Shown piece after piece: positions 58,901 through 64,000 of a stretch of 64,000 nucleotides of DNA (positions are counted from its first letter, which is position 1; every line of letters begins with the position of its first letter). Under the pieces are notes generated by a model that saw nothing but the letters and a program-made list of their open reading frames with translations, did not search any database and was not told the DNA's origin. Source of the stretch: Mercurialis annua (taxonomy: Eukaryota > Streptophyta > Magnoliopsida > Malpighiales > Euphorbiaceae); the NCBI RefSeq assembly GCF_937616625.2, contig NC_065572.1, positions 70,616,653 through 70,680,652 on the forward strand, read 5' to 3'. A program made the translations under genes and the position numbers.

Positions 58901-61900
58901 TTGCTGTAGTGAAAGTCTTGATGAATGTAAATGACTTCTAGAGGGAATTATAGATGTGAATTCCTCGATCTCTCTCCGGTCAATGTCAGAAGAATCCACT
59001 AATGAGCAACTTTCACTGTTACAATGATGATCACCACTTCTTCTATGACTAGTAGAAAGACGCTGAAAAATATGTTGCACTTATCAATTACCATACAAAG
59101 CCATAGATTAAATGGTAACTGAAACAATCACCAATATTTACTCTTTCAGGTGTTTGAAAACTCAATAATGTAGTTATCACTCCAGTAATCTTTTCAATCC
59201 AATCCATCTGGTCCAATGCATTCTCGGCCTGCATTGCAAACACAAAAAGTTGAGAATATGACAATATAGATGCCAAAAGAAAAGGGTTTTTACCAGTGCT
59301 GCTAATTAGACAATTATGATTGGAACTATAAGTTCATGCTGAACTTCAGAAAAGCACCTGCAATGTGTAAACTTTCACAGGCGAAATAATTCTGAAGCAG
59401 AATCTTAAATCTGACTGATCTGCATCAACCTTTATTGTTGACGTTAACAGGTTTACGGTGTGACGTGCAACAGTTTTTTCATCGTGTACTCCGCCATGAT
59501 AATGAGAAGAAAGCCACCTACTAAGCAACCCTGGGCCAGTATCAGCAGAAACATTCCTCTGCACAGAAGATTGACTTCCAGCTGCCTAAGACAGGATGAG
59601 TATGCAGACAGTTTATGAGAACCATAATTTCAAACTCATAAGTTGCAAGCCGTCTTTAATCTAGTAACTTACTGTTGTCCAGCTGAAAGGCTTACGATAA
59701 TAATACAGCATTCCTCGGCTGTCCAGAACAAAAAACCTTCTTTTCCAGTCACCTCTCAAATTTGAGGAACGCTTTGCTAAATATCCTTGTCGGATGGTTT
59801 GAACCTGCAAAATGAAGTCTTAGGCTCTTAGCTACTCATTAAGCAGACTATTTTAAATATAGAACCATATAATTGAAAGTTTAAAGATCCAATTCACAAG
59901 GAGAATACGCTAAAAGTATGTATATGATATCCATTTGAAAACTACCTTCCCCTTGGCTGCAGATTGCATAACTGCCTCTATCACTTTATGTGAATTCTTA
60001 GCAAAAATCCGCATACCGTCTCCACTACTAGGAGAACCAACACCTCCAGGGTGTTTACATTCTCTATCAATTTGCCTCATGTGCTCTTGTGCCCTTTCAC
60101 TGAGCGATGCTTGCTCATAGTTGGAGCATTCCCTAGACTGCTGTGCATAAGCCAAGACCTATAGAATAATACCCTCAAACTTTAATCGTATTCCAACTGA
60201 GAGAAGTAAAAGGGCATACTTTATATATATGTTCAAGATGGAACTAGATAACAGTAGGCAACTCTGGAAGTATCACGCAAGTACATTAGCTCATCAGACG
60301 CGAAGTAAGTTTACATATGGTTTCATACTTTTGAATAACTTGGATATGAAACAAAGAGGCACCAATGTATGTAAGGTCAGAAGAGCAAATTCAAATGAAG
60401 TTTGTGGTTTTAAGTCTCAAGAATGAAATAAAAAGTTAAAGTAGCACAAACAAATTCTGCATGTATGACGGGGTGGCTGTGAGATCAAAGTGGATGCTTA
60501 AAGAAGCCATCTGGTAAAGAGAGACGATAAATTCTAGAAGGTTATGAGCAAGTCTGATTATTAACTAAAACTTAAATTTCTAACCTTATACGGAATTGTA
60601 TATTTCATGATATGGTATCTACAATACCAGGTACGGAGGCTACAAGTATTGCTGCAATTCTGAAGGATATACACTTAAGTTCCTCAGCCATGATACAGGT
60701 TGGTAAAAATAAGAAAATACTTGCCAGCTTCAAAACAATAACAGAGGCACAATGAATGAATGAATGAATTCCCGAATCATCTCTTAACTCTTACCACAGA
60801 ATTTTCTGGTTGTACTAAGTTCTTAAGCTTCTTGGAAGTGCCTTTAGCAAAAGCAGACAGAGAAAATTGTACCATGATTCGAAGGAATTATAAACAGAGA
60901 GTAAGTTTGTGGATGTGATTCGTAGAAAGAGAATACACTGGGTAAAATGGACATACAGGTCATTTTTATTTCCAGAACTTTACTAAGCGCATTTGGACAA
61001 TCCAGAAAAGTTTACGCCAAGTATTATATCTATTTATCTTCTTGTTTTTTCTTTCCTTTGCCCTGAGAAATTGAATTTTCTTATTAATTTGTCGCGATAC
61101 AAAAAGAGTTATAATACCTGGTTAATGAAAGGCTCTAACTGATGCAATAGCTCGTACCCCTGAAAGAACCATGTATGATTTAAGAATATGCATCATTACA
61201 TCTTAGCAAGCACAAGTGAATGATCACCAAATTATAGTAAGAGATACCTGCTTAAAGTATCGAAGGTGAGCATCCATTGTTCCACTAACAGCCTCTAGAA
61301 ACTCATATCTTTTCTTGGCCTCAACAACAGAAAGAGCACTAACCTGGAAACAGACAAGCATGCTGTACAATTAACATCGAGTGCTTTTGTAAATTTATCA
61401 ACCATATTGCCAGATGAATCAACTCACCAAATTAAAGCGCGCCAGCTCAAAAGAGGATTTTGCATTGTATAGTTCCTGCAGTGTCTCAACTGAATTAGAT
61501 TAATAAATAGATGGTTCTTGATGATTCACGCACCAAAAATAATCGAACTTTGAAGTTAAAAGTGATATATGCTATTGAATATACCTCCTCTATAGAAGCA
61601 GCTATATCCATCCTTGTGCTCTTCCTCAATGAAAGAAACTTATCACGTGCCTGCAGCACAGAATGAAATTGGATTAAGTTTGAACTAGTCTAAAAAGGTT
61701 TTTGCATGTAATAACGAGATACAATTACTAATATCTAACAAACCCTGAATGCTAAAACAAAGAAGCACAATTTATAAATGGAAATGCTATATCATCATTT
61801 TGTCACAACAATGCGGAGACTCGTTTACAAAATATTTGAATGATTGCAGTTAAATCGAGTTTCAAGAAGGATTTTAACCAGAAGATAGAAAATGGCAAAA

Positions 61901-63526
61901 ATTAACCATTTAAGGTCCCTTTTCTAAGGTTTTCTTTCAAACTCATTCAGGATATTACACAAACGCAAAAACGGCTGAATCAGTGTCAGACAATTTATTG
62001 AATGCTAAGCAATTACTAGTAGTATTAAAAAGCTAAATGTCAGGCTTATGTCCACAATATTAATAGAATGAAGATCATGAAAAAATTGCAAAATAGATTA
62101 TCAACCAAAAAGCTAAATGTGTAATCTTCAGTGGTATAACGGAACCTAGAGATGCAACACCAACCTGATCATAGATGAGGGCGGCTTTGTCAAATCGTTT
62201 TCGAGCTTCCTGGATCAATGCAATTTTTTTAAGATTTGTGTAGTTATGCAAGGAAGAAAAGAGTTGAAAATACAAATTAAAAAAAGACATAACATTTCCC
62301 TCTTGTTTGGTTCGCTTCTACTCCAGAATTCATTTAAATTGTAATTAATAATTCATTTGACGTGAATATAACCTATTTTATAAAAAAAATAAAAGGGAAA
62401 AGGTCATATTTGCCCCTAACATTTGGGCAAAGGATCACCCTTACCCTCATAGTTCGGAAAGGTGCAAAAACGCCATTAACTTTTTCTGAAAAAGGGTCAT
62501 ATATGTCCCTAGCAGTATTCAGTGTAAGGGCCTGAAGGAGTCCCCTTAAAAACGTTAGTGACTTTTTTGCACCTTGCCGAACCATGCATCCATAGGTGAT
62601 CCTTTGCCCAAACGTTAGGGGCATATATGAACCTTATCCTATTAAAAAAGAAAGTTACAAATGAATTCCGCAGAAATTTATTTTGAACCAAACAAAGCTT
62701 AATCGAAGATGACTTGCAATGAATTTAAACATGTAATGGAAAAGGCATTGTATAAGAAGTCCACGGCACCTTGATGTCTTGTAGATCAACATTCACAAAC
62801 TGTAGCAACCGGTCATTTAGAATGTTCTCTACCTGAGAAAGCCAAATGCATAACGAACCTTTCTAAAGAAAATCAGCATCATCAGTAAGTCTCCAATCAC
62901 AAGACTATACCTGCGACCGAAGAACTTCCTTGTACGTCCCAATTTCGCGCAAAGCAATTGTAAATTTATTCATAACAGGACCTGACGAGTACAATAAATA
63001 ACAATCCTCATAAATTTGACAGGTTACAGAAATTTTTAACCTAATCAAAAACTTGTGGTACAAAATTAAATTACCTCCAAAAGCAACACAAATAGGATCA
63101 TTATGACCTCCACCAAAAGTCTCAAGAGCACTTGCAAAAGCAATATCTCCATCGTACCCCTCTCCAAGCCCCTCACTGCAAAATTTATAACAGAAATTCA
63201 AACATTTTATTCAAAATCCTTCACATATTGAGTAAAAAAACACACTCTTCAAATTTCAATGAGTTTGAAAATTGGAATTCAGCTTACGTGTACTTGCGGC
63301 TTCCTTTGGTGAATTTTAAGCATCTACCTCGTAATAGCTCAGCACTTTCTTCTAGACATTGCATCTATATATGAATAATACATTTTAACAAATAATCTTA
63401 TCAACAAAAGTAAAACCTAAAAACAAATTAATGTGCGAATATAAAAAAAATTAAAAAAGAAGAGAAGCAGCGAAACGAAACCTGTTGCCGGAGCATCGGC
63501 GAATCGTCTAGTTTGGCGAAATGCAT
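55960..63526 (-). CDS. AGD1: BAR-PH-ArfGAP-ankyrin protein, AGD1/AGD3 class
   Basis: Plant ACAP-type GTPase-activating protein for ARF GTPases, acting on membrane traffic; AGD3/VAN3 in vein patterning and AGD1 in root-hair polarity are the known relatives. I read exons (transcript order) 63526-63482, 63364-63288, 63175-63075, 62981-62911, 62832-62770, 62209-62165, 61650-61585, 61475-61428, 61343-61248, 61159-61118, 60158-59946, 59804-59673, 59585-59358, 59228-59142, 59062-58727, 58494-58349, 58252-58159, 57710 to about 57545, 57466-57214, 56065-55960. Order: [10 protein letters not shown] start, BAR to about 230, PH about 293-430 ([11 protein letters not shown]), ArfGAP with CADC-x16-CIEC and Arg542 in GVHRNLG, then ankyrin repeats. 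Problem: the exon from 57710 reads in frame to 57214 except for a TAG at 57512-57510. Only removing a 78-nt GT-AG segment (57544-57467) restores a full protein (804 residues; without removal, 696 and no ankyrin repeats). AGD1 rather than AGD3 is suggested by gene neighbourhood. Confidence 0.88.
56473..56711. mobile_element. MITE in the last intron of the ArfGAP gene
   Basis: Imperfect inverted ends (GGTTAATTACTATTAC and, inward from the right, GGGTTATTAATATTACC, both leading to CCCCTATGAGTTTA), with AAATAATA on both flanks. 239 bp, non-coding. Confidence 0.72.
57793..58124. mobile_element. hAT-like MITE in an ArfGAP intron
   Basis: The interior is dominated by CGGTTCGGTT/AACCGAACC words in inverted orientation, with left end TAGAGCATTCGGTCGGTTC. 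Flanked by a perfect 8-bp GTAATTCC (57785-57792 and 58125-58132); the match extends to 10 bases with the preceding CA. 332 bp, non-coding. Confidence 0.82.
62392..62641. mobile_element. Palindromic MITE in ArfGAP intron 5
   Basis: The left arm GGTCATATTTGCCCCTAAC and the right arm (inward) GGTTCATATATGCCCCTAAC continue into GGGCAAAGGATCACC on both sides. The ends lie in A/T runs, so the duplication cannot be read exactly. About 250 bp, non-coding. Confidence 0.78.
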
Positions 63527-64000
63527 GTTGAAATGCGTGCAGAAATGTCGCCGGAACTGTACTTGTTGTCGGTTATTCTTTGATTGGAGAGAAAAGCAAA
63601 ACAAACGGAAATCAAAAAACAAAAACGAAAAAGAATTAGTGTTGTGCGTGAGTTTGTGTGTTTTTGCGTATTTCGAGAATTTTTTAGTTTAAATTAGAAA
63701 TGGTGGCCAATGCGGTGCTTTTTTGATAAAAATGGCCGCAATCTAAGGAAAAAGAAAAGGATTATGGTTTGTTTTTAGATAAATTTTGAAAAATTCTGTT
63801 TGTGATATTTCATGGCTATGGCTTAATATTATTCTCTTTTTTTTTAATTCCCGCCATTTTCTTTCCTTCCTACTTTTTTTTGCTTTATTATCAGAAAGTT
63901 TCTCTCTCTACTTTCTTTTTTGGGTTGGAAACAAAAAATATTTCTACGTGTCATATATGTAATACCATATGTCAAGTCATTATTTCTGCATACGTGGAAT
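63527..64000. other. Promoter and 5' leader region of the ArfGAP gene
   Basis: Lies directly upstream of the ArfGAP start on the minus strand. An in-frame ATG upstream (63622) would add 32 residues with no counterpart in the family, so 63526 is preferred. No TATA box could be fixed; beyond 63700 the DNA is AT-rich and featureless. Confidence 0.4.

Noticed and set aside
63527..63622. N-terminal extension of the ArfGAP protein from ATG 63622
   Set aside because: The family starts at [10 protein letters not shown]; the extra residues are hydrophobic or basic and unconserved.
1..64000. CRISPR arrays, operons, ribosome binding sites
   Set aside because: Plant nuclear DNA; no regularly spaced repeats of CRISPR type were seen.

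Overview
This window is nuclear DNA from a flowering plant. Multi-exon genes with GT-AG introns, very AT-rich intergenic DNA, and protein families such as ARF, ICE1-type bHLH, P-class PPR and BAR-PH-ArfGAP-ankyrin proteins point to a eudicot, probably a rosid; the species cannot be fixed from sequence alone.

Layout. An ICE1/SCREAM-type bHLH gene (+, 3406-6403) converges on an AUXIN RESPONSE FACTOR 2 gene (-, 8254-12491, 14 coding exons, with a trans-acting-siRNA target site and short uORFs). From about 12.8 to 51.3 kb there is no host gene that I can support. This stretch is transposon ground: a complete two-gene CACTA (En/Spm-like) element at 29696-38073, a set of Mutator-like MITEs with 9-10 bp target-site duplications, a small Helitron, Stowaway elements and a SINE. 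A large P-class PPR gene (+, 51340-54408) follows, then an AGD1/AGD3-class ArfGAP gene (-, 55960-63526, about 20 coding exons) with MITEs in its introns.

As I recall the Arabidopsis map, AGD1, a P-class PPR gene and ARF2 are consecutive loci (At5g61980, At5g61990, At5g62000). The window therefore looks like a conserved gene neighbourhood in which about 39 kb of transposons has been inserted between the PPR gene and ARF2. The host genes do not form one pathway: ICE1 acts in cold response and stomatal fate, ARF2 in auxin-regulated growth repression, the PPR protein in organelle RNA metabolism, and the ArfGAP in vesicle traffic.

The most notable items are: (1) the CACTA element, with matching termini, a 3-bp duplication, dense subterminal TCCGTCGC arrays and two apparently unbroken genes, so it may be autonomous; (2) more than ten short elements with verifiable 9-10 bp duplications, three of them 503-504 bp copies of one family; (3) an in-frame TAG in the ArfGAP gene just before the ankyrin repeats, avoidable only by removing a 78-nt phase-neutral segment; (4) nested insertions that give a relative order of events. 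I found no CRISPR array, tRNA or rRNA gene.
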